From Teichococcus coralli (GTDB lineage: Bacteria > Pseudomonadota > Alphaproteobacteria > Acetobacterales > Acetobacteraceae), in the NCBI RefSeq assembly GCF_009829925.1, contig NZ_SNVJ01000010.1, positions 1 to 64,000 of the forward strand: 64,000 bases of DNA, in the 5' to 3' direction. Shown in pieces: positions 43,115 through 52,019 of the stretch. Position 1 is the first letter of the stretch; each line of letters begins with the position of its first letter. The translations under genes were made by a program, and so were the position numbers. A model generated the notes under the pieces. The model did not search any database and was not told the DNA's origin. It saw nothing but the letters and a program-made list of their open reading frames with translations.

Positions 43115-43977
43115 GCCGGCTTTTCTCCGGGCTTCTGCTTGGCCTGGCGCTGCTTGCGCCCGGCACGATGCACGCGCAGGAGGCCGCCGATGCCCGCCTG
43201 CAGCCGAAATTCGAGGCCGGCCTCGCCGGCGGCGGCGGCTGGCTGCCCGACTATCCGGCGGCCGGGCAGAACCACGTCCAGGGCCTGTTCTTTCCCTACG
43301 TGATCTTTCGCGGCGAGATCCTGCGCAGCGACTCGCAAGGCGTGCGCGGGCGCTTCTACAACACGGAGGGCCTCGGGCTGGACCTCAGCCTCTCCGGCTC
43401 CTTTCCGGCCTCCTCCGCCGACAACGATGCGCGCGAGGGCATGCCGGACCTGGACTGGCAAGGCGAGATCGGCCCTGCCCTTCGGCTGACGTTGTGGCAG
43501 GACCGCACGGTCCGCCAGCGGGTGAACCTGGAACTGCCGGTTCGGGCGGTGTTCTCGACCGACTGGTCCTCGGTGCACTACCGCGGCATCGTGGTGGCGC
43601 CGGAACTGGCCTATGAGCGGCTCAACCTGCTCGCCGCCGGCGCACGCCTGCGCGTCGGGCTGGGGCCGATCTTCGCCACCAACCGGATGATGGACTACTT
43701 CTACCGGGTGGAGCCGCAATACGCGCGCCCGGGCCGCCCTGCCTATGATGCCGATCCCGGCTACCTCGGCACGCGGCTGCAGTTCTCCTACCGCATGCCG
43801 CTGACGGAACGGCTTTCCATCGTGGCGGGCGGAAGGCTCGAATCCTTCCATGGCGCCACCAACGATGACAGCCCGCTGTTCCGGGAGAAGTGGAACACCT
43901 CCGTGGCGCTGGGCTTCGCCTGGTCCTTCTACCAGTCGGAGGCGCGCGTGGCTTCCACCTCCTCCCCCTTCGACTGA
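43111..43977 (+). CDS. MipA/OmpV family outer-membrane protein
   Basis: 288 residues with a signal peptide (MSRLFSGLLLGLALLAPGTM, cleavage near HAQ23). The mature part alternates short amphipathic strands rich in aromatic residues (EAGLAGGGGWLPDYPAAGQN; LFFPYVIFRGEILR; YERLNLLAAGARLRVGLGPI) and ends in a strand SVALGFAWSFYQ, a 12-stranded barrel pattern of MipA/OmpV. It may help place the pigment or scaffold envelope enzymes. Copy 6 of the repeat starts at the base after its stop. Confidence 0.85.
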   Translation: MSRLFSGLLLGLALLAPGTMHAQEAADARLQPKFEAGLAGGGGWLPDYPAAGQNHVQGLFFPYVIFRGEILRSDSQGVRGRFYNTEGLGLDLSLSGSFPASSADNDAREGMPDLDWQGEIGPALRLTLWQDRTVRQRVNLELPVRAVFSTDWSSVHYRGIVVAPELAYERLNLLAAGARLRVGLGPIFATNRMMDYFYRVEPQYARPGRPAYDADPGYLGTRLQFSYRMPLTERLSIVAGGRLESFHGATNDDSPLFREKWNTSVALGFAWSFYQSEARVASTSSPFD

Positions 43978-43998
43978 GCGGGAAAAGGAATTCCCCGC
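43978..43998. repeat. Fold-back intergenic element, copy 6 (left half)
   Basis: GCGGGAA-AAGGAA-TTCCCCGC forms a hairpin starting immediately after the TGA of the MipA/OmpV gene, followed by CCCCCCTCTTCG. The inverted right partner is missing. Likely terminator between this gene and the ACP operon. Confidence 0.6.
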
Positions 43999-44123
43999 CC
44001 CCCCTCTTCGTTCGTCCAGCTCCGCGTCCCCAGGGTCAACCGCACGGGAACCCGGAAACTGCCTCCTCAGCCGCGGCGCCCGCCCCGCCGCGACGAAATT
44101 CGGCGCCAACCCGGCAATTCTTC

Positions 44124-44154
44124 TTGTGCAGGATCCGTTTTAACGCCCTATGTT
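44124..44154 (+). promoter_or_regulatory. Weak candidate promoter of the ACP-led pigment operon
   Basis: TTGTGC (44124-44129) and TATGTT (44149-44154) are spaced by 19 bases, 37 bases ahead of the ACP start. The local sequence is the most AT-rich of the 214-base gap (ATTCTTCTTG, TTTTAAC). Spacing is not ideal. Confidence 0.3.
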
Positions 44155-44191
44155 CCGCGGCCCAGCACCGGTTCAGGCGAGGAGGTTTTGC

Positions 44192-44458
44192 GTGAGTTCC
44201 CAGTTGGCCATCGAAGCGGAGGTGGCCGCCCTGATCGTCGAAGCCCTCCATCTTGAGACCAGCGCCGACCAGATCGACCCCGAGGCCCCGCTCTTTGGCG
44301 AGGGCCTGGGCCTCGACTCCATCGACGCGCTGGAGATCGCGCTCGCCATTTCCCGCCGCTACGGCTTCCAGCTCCGCTCGGACGACGAGCGGAACGGGCA
44401 GATCTTTGCTTCGCTGCGCAACCTCTCCGCCCATATCGAAAAGCATCGCCAGCACTGA
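44192..44458 (+). CDS. Acyl carrier protein of the aryl-polyene-type cluster
   Basis: 88-residue four-helix ACP. The phosphopantetheine serine is Ser43 in GLGLDSIDALEIA. GTG 44192 has GGAGG directly upstream at proper spacing. In such clusters an ACP carries the growing polyene. The next gene begins four bases after the stop, and the operon runs to 48.2 kb without a break. Only one ACP is visible; two are usual in this cluster type. Confidence 0.92.
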   Translation: MSSQLAIEAEVAALIVEALHLETSADQIDPEAPLFGEGLGLDSIDALEIALAISRRYGFQLRSDDERNGQIFASLRNLSAHIEKHRQH

Positions 44459-44462
44459 GGGG

Positions 44463-45086
44463 ATGGTGCGGGCCGCGCGGCGCTTCGCTCCCATGCTGCT
44501 GGCCGGCGCCGTCATCGGCGGGGTCCGGCTGGCGGGCCATGCCGAGCTGGCCCTGCTGCTGGGCCTGCTGGCCCTCGCCATGGCGGCAGGCCGCGACCTC
44601 CCCCGGCCGGCGCGGCTGGCCCTGGCCGTCGCGGCGGCGGCGTTCGCGCTCACCTGGCCGCTGCTCCGCCCGCTGGCGCCGCAGCGGCTCGCCGGATTGC
44701 TCCCCGCCGCCGGGGACCTGCTGCTCTGCACGCATTTCGGCGCCACCCTGCGGCCGGGCCGCGAGCCGCTGATCAGCCGCTACACCCGGCACGATTTCGG
44801 CCACCTGCCGCCGGAATGCGCCGGCTATACCCGCGTGCTGACGCTGCTCTGGGCCACGCTCTTCGCCGTCCTGGCGCCGCTGCATACCCTGCTGCTGCTC
44901 GGCCTGCCGCCGCTCGCCGCCCCGCTTGGCAGCGGCACGGTGCTGGGCGGCACGGCGGCCTTCATGCTTTTCCTTTTCCTTGGTGAGCACGTGATCCGCA
45001 CCCTGCGCTTCCCGCAATTCGGCCTCGCCACCCCGGCCCGCACCCTGCGCGCCATCCTCTCGGCTCACCTGTCCCGCCATGCTTGA
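44463..45086 (+). CDS. COG4648-like integral membrane protein of aryl-polyene clusters
   Basis: 207 residues with about six hydrophobic helices (FAPMLLAGAVIGGVRLAG; LALLLGLLALAMAAG; LALAVAAAAFALTWPLL; VLTLLWATLFAVLAPLHTLL; AAFMLFLFLGEHV). The LLLCTHFGATLRPGREPLI and FGHLPPECAGYTR segment between helices is typical of the membrane proteins found next to ACP and AMP ligase in aryl-polyene loci. Function is unproven. Overlaps the AMP ligase gene by eight bases. Confidence 0.75.
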   Translation: MVRAARRFAPMLLAGAVIGGVRLAGHAELALLLGLLALAMAAGRDLPRPARLALAVAAAAFALTWPLLRPLAPQRLAGLLPAAGDLLLCTHFGATLRPGREPLISRYTRHDFGHLPPECAGYTRVLTLLWATLFAVLAPLHTLLLLGLPPLAAPLGSGTVLGGTAAFMLFLFLGEHVIRTLRFPQFGLATPARTLRAILSAHLSRHA

Positions 45087-46440
45087 AGGCACCCCAACGG
45101 CTCCCCTGACCTCCCGCGCGGCCGGGGCGGTGATGTTCCGCCGGGGCGCGGAGCCCGTCACCTGCGGGCGCTTCCTGGCCGATGTCGCGGCGCTCGCCGC
45201 CCGGCTGCCGGACCGCCCTTATGCGCTTGGGCTCTGCGCCGACCGCTACAACGCGCTGGTGAGCTTCGCCGCGGTGGTGAGCCGGGGCCAGGTGATGCTG
45301 CTTTCCAGCGACCGCTCGTCCCGGCGGCGGCGCGAGATCGCCGCCGACTATCCCGACCTCTACGTGCTGGCAGATACCGGGGAAGACCCGAGCTGGGAGG
45401 CGCCGCCGGACGCGGTGCGCGTCGCCCCTGCGGCGCCGGCGGGCGCGATCGGTCCCAACCCGCGCATCCCCCTCGGGCAGGTCGCCGCGATCGGCTTCAC
45501 CTCCGGCAGCACCGGCGTGCCGGGCGCGCATCCGAAGCCCTGGGGCGCATTGGTCGCCGCCGCCGAGGCCGCCGGGGAGCGCTTCAACCTGAACCACCCG
45601 GACGGCCAGGAGACCACCGTGGTCGCCACCGTGCCGCCGCAGCACATGTACGGTTTCGAAACCACCATGGTGCTGCCGCTGCACGCCGCGACGGCCAGCC
45701 ATGCCGGGCCGCATTTCTTTCCCGTCGAGGTGGCCGAGGCGCTGCACGCCGCCCCGGGCCGCCGCGTGCTGGTGACGACGCCGCTGCAGATGCGCGCCCT
45801 GCTCGGCTCCGGCCAGCCGATGCCGAAGCTGCAGGCGGTGATCTCCGCCACCGCGCCGCTGGAGGCCAGCCTCGCCGAGGCGGTGGAGCGGGCCTGGCAG
45901 GCGCCGGTGCTGGAGATCTACGGCGCCACCGAGATGGGCTCGATCGCCAGCCGCCGCACCGTGGAGGGACCGCTCTGGCGGCTCTACCGCAGCGTTGGCC
46001 TGCGCCGCAGGACCGAGGACGTGGTGGCCGCCGAGGTCGCGGGCCTGCCGGAGCCGGTTCCGCTGGCGGACGCGGTGGAGCTGGAGGGAGAGGAGTGCTT
46101 CCGCCTGCTCGGCCGCAGGACGGACATCGTCAAGCTCGGCGGCAAGCGTGCTTCCCTGGCCCGCCTCAACGCGCTGCTCAACGGCATCGAGGGCGTGCAG
46201 GATGGCGTCTTCGTGGTGCCGGAGGACCTGGACCGCAATCCCGCCGCGCGGCTCGCCGTCTATGCCGTGGCGCCGGCGCGCAGCGCCGAGGCCATCCTGG
46301 CCGCCTTGCGCCAGCAGGTGGACCCGGTCTTCCTGCCGCGCGCCGTCACGCTGGTGCCGGCCCTTCCGCGCGATTCCGTCGGAAAGCTGCCGCAGCAGGC
46401 GCTGGCGGCCCTGCGGCGCCAGCTGGCCGGCACCGCATGA
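45079..46440 (+). CDS. AMP-forming acyl/aryl-acid ligase
   Basis: 453-residue ANL-superfamily enzyme, which loads an aryl acid starter onto the ACP through an adenylate (role known for the ApeH group). P-loop TSGSTG (141-146), A5 motif EIYGATEMGSIASR, the hinge LLGRRTDIVKLGGKRAS and catalytic lysine in PRDSVGKLP near the C-terminus. Compact length versus classical ligases (about 550) is normal for this branch. Ends with an ATGA overlap. Confidence 0.88.
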   Translation: MLEGTPTAPLTSRAAGAVMFRRGAEPVTCGRFLADVAALAARLPDRPYALGLCADRYNALVSFAAVVSRGQVMLLSSDRSSRRRREIAADYPDLYVLADTGEDPSWEAPPDAVRVAPAAPAGAIGPNPRIPLGQVAAIGFTSGSTGVPGAHPKPWGALVAAAEAAGERFNLNHPDGQETTVVATVPPQHMYGFETTMVLPLHAATASHAGPHFFPVEVAEALHAAPGRRVLVTTPLQMRALLGSGQPMPKLQAVISATAPLEASLAEAVERAWQAPVLEIYGATEMGSIASRRTVEGPLWRLYRSVGLRRRTEDVVAAEVAGLPEPVPLADAVELEGEECFRLLGRRTDIVKLGGKRASLARLNALLNGIEGVQDGVFVVPEDLDRNPAARLAVYAVAPARSAEAILAALRQQVDPVFLPRAVTLVPALPRDSVGKLPQQALAALRRQLAGTA

Positions 46441-46754
46441 TGATCGCGCCCGCCCCCTGGCGCCGGCGCTTCGCCGTGCCGGCCAGCCATCCCAGCCTGC
46501 CCGGGCACTTCCCCGGCCGGCCGGTGGTGCCTGGCGTGGTGCTGCTCGACGCCGTCTTCGCCGCGCTGGCCGAGGAAGGCCATGGCACCGCCACGCAACT
46601 GCTGCGCGCCAAGTTCACCGCCCCCGTGGCGCCGGAGGAAGTGGTGGAGGTGGAGTTCCGCGGCACCGCTCCGGGGCGTGTCGCCTTCCAGTGCCATTGC
46701 CGAGGCGCGCTGGCCCTGAGCGGCGAGGCCGCCCTGGGGTCACCCGGCGCATGA
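46437..46754 (+). CDS. Hotdog 3-hydroxyacyl-ACP dehydratase, ApeI-like
   Basis: 105 residues. The N-terminal HPSLPGHFPGRPVVPGVVLLD block is the FabZ/FabA-like active-site loop (His at 18, 24) and continues into the central helix. RAKFTAPVAPEEVVEVEF forms the following strands. It dehydrates 3-hydroxyacyl-ACP during chain extension. Overlaps both neighbours by ATGA. Confidence 0.82.
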   Translation: MMIAPAPWRRRFAVPASHPSLPGHFPGRPVVPGVVLLDAVFAALAEEGHGTATQLLRAKFTAPVAPEEVVEVEFRGTAPGRVAFQCHCRGALALSGEAALGSPGA

Positions 46755-47647
46755 CCTGGACCACGCAGCGGGAGCGCGGCAATGCCGCCGCGCTGAAGCT
46801 GATGGGCTGGATCATCACCCGGCTCGGCTGGCGCGCGGCCTGGCTGCTGCTCTACCCGATCACCGCCTATTTCTTCGTCTCCTCGCCGCGCCAGCGCGCC
46901 GCCTCCCGGCGCTTCCTGCGCCGTGCGCTGGGGCGCGAGCCCGGCCTCGCCGACCAGTTCCGGCACTACTTCACCTTCTCCGCCACCCTGCTCGACCGCG
47001 TCTTCCTGCTGGATGGCCGGCGCGAGGGCTACGACATCCGCATCGTCGGGCTGGACCTGCTGAAGGAGCGCATCGCCCGGGGCCAGGGCTGCATCCTGCT
47101 CGGCGCGCATCTCGGCAGCTTCGATGCCATGCGGGCCGTGGCCGATACCGGATGCCCGGTCGAGGTGGTGGCGCTGATGCACGCGCAGCATGCCGCCATC
47201 AGCATGAACTTCTTCACGCAACAGGCGGCGGGGACGCGAACCAGCACCATTCCGCTTGGCCGGCCCGACGCCATGCTGCGCGCCAAGGAATGCCTGGAAC
47301 GGGGCGGGCTGGTCGGCATCCTGGCCGACCGCACGCCGCACCAGGACAAGGTGGCGCGTGCGCCCTTCCTCGGCCACCCCGCCGCTTTTCCCGAGGGGCC
47401 GCATATCCTGGCGGCCGTGCTGGGGGCGCCGGTCATGCTGGCCTATGGGGTCTGGACCGGGCCACGCCGCTACGAGGTGCATTTCGAGCCCTTCGCCGAG
47501 CGCATCCTGCTCGACCGCACCCGGCGCCGCGAGGATCTCGCCGCCGCGATCGGCCACTATGCCGTGCGGCTTGAGGGAATCGCCCGGGCTTTCCCTTACA
47601 ACTGGTTCAACTTCTACGACTTCTGGCAGGAGATGGAGGCCGGATGA
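46751..47647 (+). CDS. LpxL/HtrB-family lysophospholipid-type acyltransferase
   Basis: 298 residues with one N-terminal membrane segment (WRAAWLLLYPITAYFFVSS). The active-site region reads GCILLGAHLGSFDAMRAV (H-x4-D), and LVGILADRTPHQDKVARAPFLG and FPEGPHILAAVLGAPVML follow, as in LpxL proteins. In pigment clusters it is thought to pass the polyene to a lipid. The C-terminal YNWFNFYDFWQ is characteristic. ATGA overlaps on both sides. Confidence 0.85.
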   Translation: MTWTTQRERGNAAALKLMGWIITRLGWRAAWLLLYPITAYFFVSSPRQRAASRRFLRRALGREPGLADQFRHYFTFSATLLDRVFLLDGRREGYDIRIVGLDLLKERIARGQGCILLGAHLGSFDAMRAVADTGCPVEVVALMHAQHAAISMNFFTQQAAGTRTSTIPLGRPDAMLRAKECLERGGLVGILADRTPHQDKVARAPFLGHPAAFPEGPHILAAVLGAPVMLAYGVWTGPRRYEVHFEPFAERILLDRTRRREDLAAAIGHYAVRLEGIARAFPYNWFNFYDFWQEMEAG

Positions 47648-48243
47648 CCCTACGCCCCTGCTCCCGCCGGGCCGCGCTGCGGTTGGCCGCGCTGCTCGCC
47701 TGGCCCGGGGCCGCGCAGGCCCAGCCCGCTCCGACGCTGCAGGCCGTGATGGCCGCGCTGGCAGCCCGCCGCAGCGGCCAGGCGGACTTCATCGAAACCA
47801 AGCAGATCCCCGAGCTTGACGCACCGCTGGGCAGCACCGGCACCCTGGCCTGGCAGGCGCCGGACCGGCTGGAGAAGCACACCCTGGCGCCGGTGGAGGA
47901 AATCCTGCGCGTGGAGGGCGACCGGCTCACCCTGGCCCGCCCGGCCCAGAACCTTGAGCGCAGCATGGGGCTGGACGACGTTCCGGAGATCCGCCCGCTG
48001 GTGGAATCCATCCGCGCCACCCTGGCCGGGGACCTCGCCACCCTGCAGCGGCACTTCGAGATCGAGTTCCGGCCGGAGGCGGCGGGCTGGCGCATGTGGC
48101 TGAGGCCGCGCTCGCTCCGCGTGCGCGCGGCGCTGCAGTCGGTGGAGGTCACCGGGCTGGGGGGCGAACTGACCTCGCTCGTCACCCGGGGCAACGAAGG
48201 GACGACGCGGCTGCTCATCACGCCCCGGCCCGCCGGGCGCTGA
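47644..48243 (+). CDS. LolA-like periplasmic outer-membrane lipid carrier
   Basis: 199 residues with a signal peptide (PCSRRAALRLAALLAWPGAAQA, cleavage near residue 26). The mature part is a LolA-like half-barrel: RSGQADFIETKQIPELDAPL, GTLAWQAPDRLEKHTL and EEILRVEGDRLTLARPAQ. It probably shuttles the polyene lipid across the periplasm. Last gene before fold-back element copy 7. Confidence 0.82.
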   Translation: MTLRPCSRRAALRLAALLAWPGAAQAQPAPTLQAVMAALAARRSGQADFIETKQIPELDAPLGSTGTLAWQAPDRLEKHTLAPVEEILRVEGDRLTLARPAQNLERSMGLDDVPEIRPLVESIRATLAGDLATLQRHFEIEFRPEAAGWRMWLRPRSLRVRAALQSVEVTGLGGELTSLVTRGNEGTTRLLITPRPAGR

Positions 48244-48298
48244 GATGGCGCGGCCGGAGCGGCTTGGAGGGGCCTCCCCTGACGCGGCGGAACCGGGC

Positions 48299-48437
48299 GA
48301 GAATGAATTCTCCTTCTGGCCCCCTCTTCTTCTTTCTGTTCGCCTCGCCGCGCTGGCGACCGCGGCCCGCCCTCGTCCTCCGCGCGGCCCAAAGCTGGCA
48401 AGAAGAAGATGGGGGTTCGGGGGAATTCCTTCCCCCG
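48299..48437. repeat. Fold-back intergenic element, copy 7 (complete pair) inside the pigment operon
   Basis: Left hairpin GAGAAT-GA-ATTCTC (48299-48312), then CCCCCTCTTCTTCTTT. The right arm AAGAAGAAGATGGGGG leads to CGGGGGAA-TTCC-TTCCCCCG (48418-48437). It lies between the LolA-like and MMPL genes, which are otherwise contiguous in comparable clusters, and ends 13 bases before the MMPL ATG. Confidence 0.8.
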
Positions 48438-48450
48438 ACCTTTTCCCGGC

Positions 48451-50817
48451 ATGAGCCGGCACCCCGCCGCCCGCGTGCTCGGCGCGCTGCTCCTGCTCGC
48501 CCTGCTGGGCGCCGCGCTGCTCCGCGGCGTGACCTTCCGCGCCGAGATGAGCGACCTGCTGCCCCCTGGCAGCACGCCGGGCGCGGAGTTCCTGCTGCGC
48601 GAGCTGCGCAGCGGCGCCGCCACCACCCTGCTGCTGGCCGGCATCGAGGGCGCGCCAGAGCCGGAGCTGGCGCGGCTCAGCCGCGCGGTGGCGGACGGGC
48701 TGCGGGCCTCCGGCCGCTTCGCCTTCGTGGGCAATGGCGTGCAGGACCTCGATGAGGCCGAGCGGGACCTGCTGTTCCGCTACCGCTACCTGCTCTCCCC
48801 CGCCACCAGCCCGGCCCTGTTCGAGGCACCGGCGCTGCGCGACAAAATGGTGGCGCTGCTGGACGGGCTGCGCTCCGCCGCCTCGCCGCTGCTGGCGCGC
48901 TTCGGCTTCGCCGACCCGGCGGGCGCCTTTTTCGCGCTGCTCGGCGCCTGGATGGGCGAAAGCCATGTGGCGCTGCGCGAGGGCGTCTGGTTCGCGGAGG
49001 GAGCCGCCGCGCCGCGCGCCCTGATCATCGCGCGCGCCAAGGCCTCGGGCACGGACCTGGATGCGCAGGCGGCAACGGTGGGAGCTTTCCACGAGGCCTA
49101 CGAGGCGGCAAAGCCGGCCGAGGGGGCGCGGCTGCTGGTCAGCGGGCCCGGCGTGTTCAGCACCGCCGCCGCGGCCGCCGTGCGGGCCGACGTGCAGATG
49201 ATCTCCGTGCTCTCGGGCCTGCTGATCGCCGCCTTCCTGTGGTGGCGCTACCGGTCGCTGCTGATGCTGGCCGCCGTGGCGGTGCCGCTGCTGGCGGGGA
49301 CGCTCGCCGGCACTCTGGCGGTGGCGCTGGCCTTCGGCGCGGTGAACGGCGCCGCCTTCGGCTTCGGCATGACCATGCTCGGCATCATCGCCGACTATCC
49401 CGTGCTGCTGGTGACGCAGCGCCGCCCGGGGGAACGGCTGGAGGAGACGGCGCGGCGCCTCTGGCCCACCCTGCGGCTGGCGGCGGCGGCGGCGACGCTC
49501 GGGCTCAGCGCCATGCTGGCCTCGGGCTTCCCGCTGCTGGCGCAGCTCGGGCTGTTCGGCGCGGCGGGGCTGCTGACCGGGGTGGCCGTCACCCGCTGGG
49601 GGCTGCCCTGGCTGCTGCCGGGCCAGGCGATCGGGCCGCGGCCGCTGCCCCTGCCGCTGGCGCGTGCCCTGGCCGGGCTGCGTGGCGCCCGCTGGCCGCT
49701 GCTGGCGCTGCCGCTGGCGGCTCTCGCGCTGCTTGCCACGGGCGGCCCGCGCTGGAACCAGGACCTCAACCGCCTCAGCCCGGTGCCGCAGGCGCAGCGC
49801 GACCTGGATGCCGAGCTGCGGCGCCAGCTCGGCGCACCGGATGTTGGCACGCTGATCGCCCTGGGGGGCGAGGACGCCGAGAGCGTGCTGCGTGCGGCGG
49901 AGCGGGTCGGGGCGGCGCTCGGGCCGCTGGTGGCGCAGGGGGCGATCGGCGGCTTTGACAGCCCGGCGCGCACCCTGCCCAGCGCCGCCACCCAGCGCGC
50001 CCGCCAGGGCATGCTGCCCGATGCCGAAGCGCTGCGCGCGCGGGTGGCGACGGCGGCGGCGGGCCTGCCCTTCCGCGCCAATGCCTTCGACCGCTTCGTC
50101 GCCGGCGTCGCGGAAAGCCGGGCACTGCCGCCGCTCACCCCGGCCGGGTTGGCGGAGGCCCCCGCCCTCTCGGCGCGGCTGGCGCTGCTGCTCTCGGAGC
50201 GGGGCGGCACCTGGCAGGGGCTGGTGGTGCCGAGTGGCGTGCGGGACATGCCGGCGCTGCGCAAGGCGGTGGACGGCCTGGGCGATCCCGGCATCCTGCT
50301 CGTCGCGGTGAAGGCGGAGACGGAGGGCGTGGTGGCCGCCACCACCGCGCAGGCGCTGCGCTGGGCGGCGCTGGGGGGGCTAGGCGTGTTGGTGCTGCTG
50401 GCCGCAGTTCTCGGGCGGCAGCGCGGCGGCGCGATGGCCGGGCTGCGGGCCGCGCTCCGCACCGCCACGCCGATCGGGGGCGCGCTGCTGGTCACATTGG
50501 CATTGCTGAACCTCGGCGGCCAGTTGCTGACGCCCTTCCACCTTGTCGCGCTGCTGTTGTCGGCGGGGGTGGGGATGGACTATGCCCTTTTCCTCGGCAG
50601 CGCGGCGCCGGCCATCCCTGGCGACGCGGCGGCCGAGGCCGAGCGCACCCTGGGCTCGGTGCTGAACTGCACGGTGACGACGCTGCTCACCTTCGGGCTG
50701 CTGGCCTTCTGCGGCACCCCGGTCCTGCGCGGCATCGGCCTGACCGTCGCCCTCGGCGTCGCCGCCGCCTTCACCCTGGCCCTTGCCCTGGCACCCCGCC
50801 TCCGGACGCATCCTTGA
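48451..50817 (+). CDS. MMPL/RND-family lipid exporter
   Basis: 788 residues with two similar halves. Each has an N-terminal helix, a large periplasmic domain (about 35-245 and 420-620) and five further helices (SVLSGLLIAAFLWWRYRSLL; FGFGMTMLGIIADYPVLLVT; and AGVGMDYALFLGS, which resembles the D-Y pair of MMPL proton pathways). It would export the pigment lipid with the LolA-like carrier. The ATG has no ribosome site because the repeat lies directly upstream; an in-frame ATG at 48409 lies within the repeat. Its stop overlaps the ketosynthase TTG. Confidence 0.85.
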   Translation: MSRHPAARVLGALLLLALLGAALLRGVTFRAEMSDLLPPGSTPGAEFLLRELRSGAATTLLLAGIEGAPEPELARLSRAVADGLRASGRFAFVGNGVQDLDEAERDLLFRYRYLLSPATSPALFEAPALRDKMVALLDGLRSAASPLLARFGFADPAGAFFALLGAWMGESHVALREGVWFAEGAAAPRALIIARAKASGTDLDAQAATVGAFHEAYEAAKPAEGARLLVSGPGVFSTAAAAAVRADVQMISVLSGLLIAAFLWWRYRSLLMLAAVAVPLLAGTLAGTLAVALAFGAVNGAAFGFGMTMLGIIADYPVLLVTQRRPGERLEETARRLWPTLRLAAAAATLGLSAMLASGFPLLAQLGLFGAAGLLTGVAVTRWGLPWLLPGQAIGPRPLPLPLARALAGLRGARWPLLALPLAALALLATGGPRWNQDLNRLSPVPQAQRDLDAELRRQLGAPDVGTLIALGGEDAESVLRAAERVGAALGPLVAQGAIGGFDSPARTLPSAATQRARQGMLPDAEALRARVATAAAGLPFRANAFDRFVAGVAESRALPPLTPAGLAEAPALSARLALLLSERGGTWQGLVVPSGVRDMPALRKAVDGLGDPGILLVAVKAETEGVVAATTAQALRWAALGGLGVLVLLAAVLGRQRGGAMAGLRAALRTATPIGGALLVTLALLNLGGQLLTPFHLVALLLSAGVGMDYALFLGSAAPAIPGDAAAEAERTLGSVLNCTVTTLLTFGLLAFCGTPVLRGIGLTVALGVAAAFTLALALAPRLRTHP

Positions 50818-52019
50818 CCATCCATCCTTCCTTTCCCCCGCTGGTCCTTTCCGCCCTCACCGCCGTCAGCGCCATGGGCGCCGGCCTCGCGGCGACGCGG
50901 GCGGCGCTGGAGGAACGGCGCAGCGGCCTCGCCCCATCGCTTCCCGCGGACGATCTGCCCGGCACCTGGACCGGCCGCGTGGCCGGGCTGGAGGCAGTCC
51001 GCCTGCCCGCGGCGCTGGAGCGCTTCGCCTGCCGCAACAACCGGCTGGCCGAGCTGGCGCTGCAATGCGACGGCTTCGCGGAGGTGGTGCTGGCGGCGCG
51101 GGAGCGGCTTGGCGCCGCGCGGATCGGCGTCGTGCTCGGCACCAGCACCGCGGGCATCGCCGAGACCGAGGCGGCCTACCGGCGCCGCGGCCCGGGCGAG
51201 GTCGCGCTGCCCGCAGATTTCGACTTCGCCGGCACGCATGACCTGTTCTCGCTCGCGCGCTATGTCCGCGCCCGGCTCGGGCTGCGCGGACCGGCGATGA
51301 CGCTGTCCACCGCCTGCACCTCAGGAGCGCGCAGCTTCCTGGAGGGCGCGGCGCTGTTGCGCACGGGGCAGTGCGACGCCGTGGTGGTCGGCGGGGTGGA
51401 CACGGTCTGCCGGATGACGCTGCAGGGCTTCAACGCGCTGGCGCTGCTGGCGCAGGGCCCCACCCGCCCCTGCGCCGCCGACCGTGGCGGCATCTCGATC
51501 GGCGAGGCCGGCAGCTTCGCCCTGCTACAGCGGGCGGAGGAGGCGCCTGGGGCACCGCTGCGGCTGCTCGGCGCCGGCGCCAGCAGCGACGGGCACCACA
51601 TGTCCTCGCCACATCCGGAGGGGCTGGGAGCGGTGGGCGCCATGCGGGCGGCGCTGGACGCGGCGGGGCTGGCACCGGACGCGATCGACTACGTCAACCT
51701 GCACGGCACCGGCACCCGCGCCAACGACGCGATGGAGGACCGGGCGGTGTCGCATCTCTTCGGCGCGGCGGTGCCGTGTTCCTCCACCAAGGGCTGGTCG
51801 GGGCATACGCTCGGCGCCTCGGGGGCGCTGGAAGCGGCCATCGCGGCGATCTGCGTGCAGGCCGGGCTGGTGCCCGGCTGCCTCGGGGTGGAGGCGCCGG
51901 ACCCGGAGTTCCGCGCCGACGTCGTGACCGCCAACCGCCACCGCCCGGTGCGGCGGGTGCTGAGCAACTCCTTCGGCTTCGGAGGCAGCAATTGCAGCCT
52001 GATCATCGGCCGCGCATGA
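50814..52019 (+). CDS. Beta-ketoacyl-ACP synthase (FabF-like) of the polyene pathway
   Basis: 401-residue condensing enzyme. The Cys-His-His triad is Cys168 (STACTSGAR), His297 (NLHGTGTRAND) and His331 (KGWSGHTLGASGA). GGSNCS near the C-terminus is standard. Start codon TTG 50814 overlaps the MMPL stop as TTGA. It would extend the polyene with malonyl-ACP. The following gene is a smaller synthase-like partner, and together they form the usual KS pair. Confidence 0.92.
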   Translation: MTIHPSFPPLVLSALTAVSAMGAGLAATRAALEERRSGLAPSLPADDLPGTWTGRVAGLEAVRLPAALERFACRNNRLAELALQCDGFAEVVLAARERLGAARIGVVLGTSTAGIAETEAAYRRRGPGEVALPADFDFAGTHDLFSLARYVRARLGLRGPAMTLSTACTSGARSFLEGAALLRTGQCDAVVVGGVDTVCRMTLQGFNALALLAQGPTRPCAADRGGISIGEAGSFALLQRAEEAPGAPLRLLGAGASSDGHHMSSPHPEGLGAVGAMRAALDAAGLAPDAIDYVNLHGTGTRANDAMEDRAVSHLFGAAVPCSSTKGWSGHTLGASGALEAAIAAICVQAGLVPGCLGVEAPDPEFRADVVTANRHRPVRRVLSNSFGFGGSNCSLIIGRA

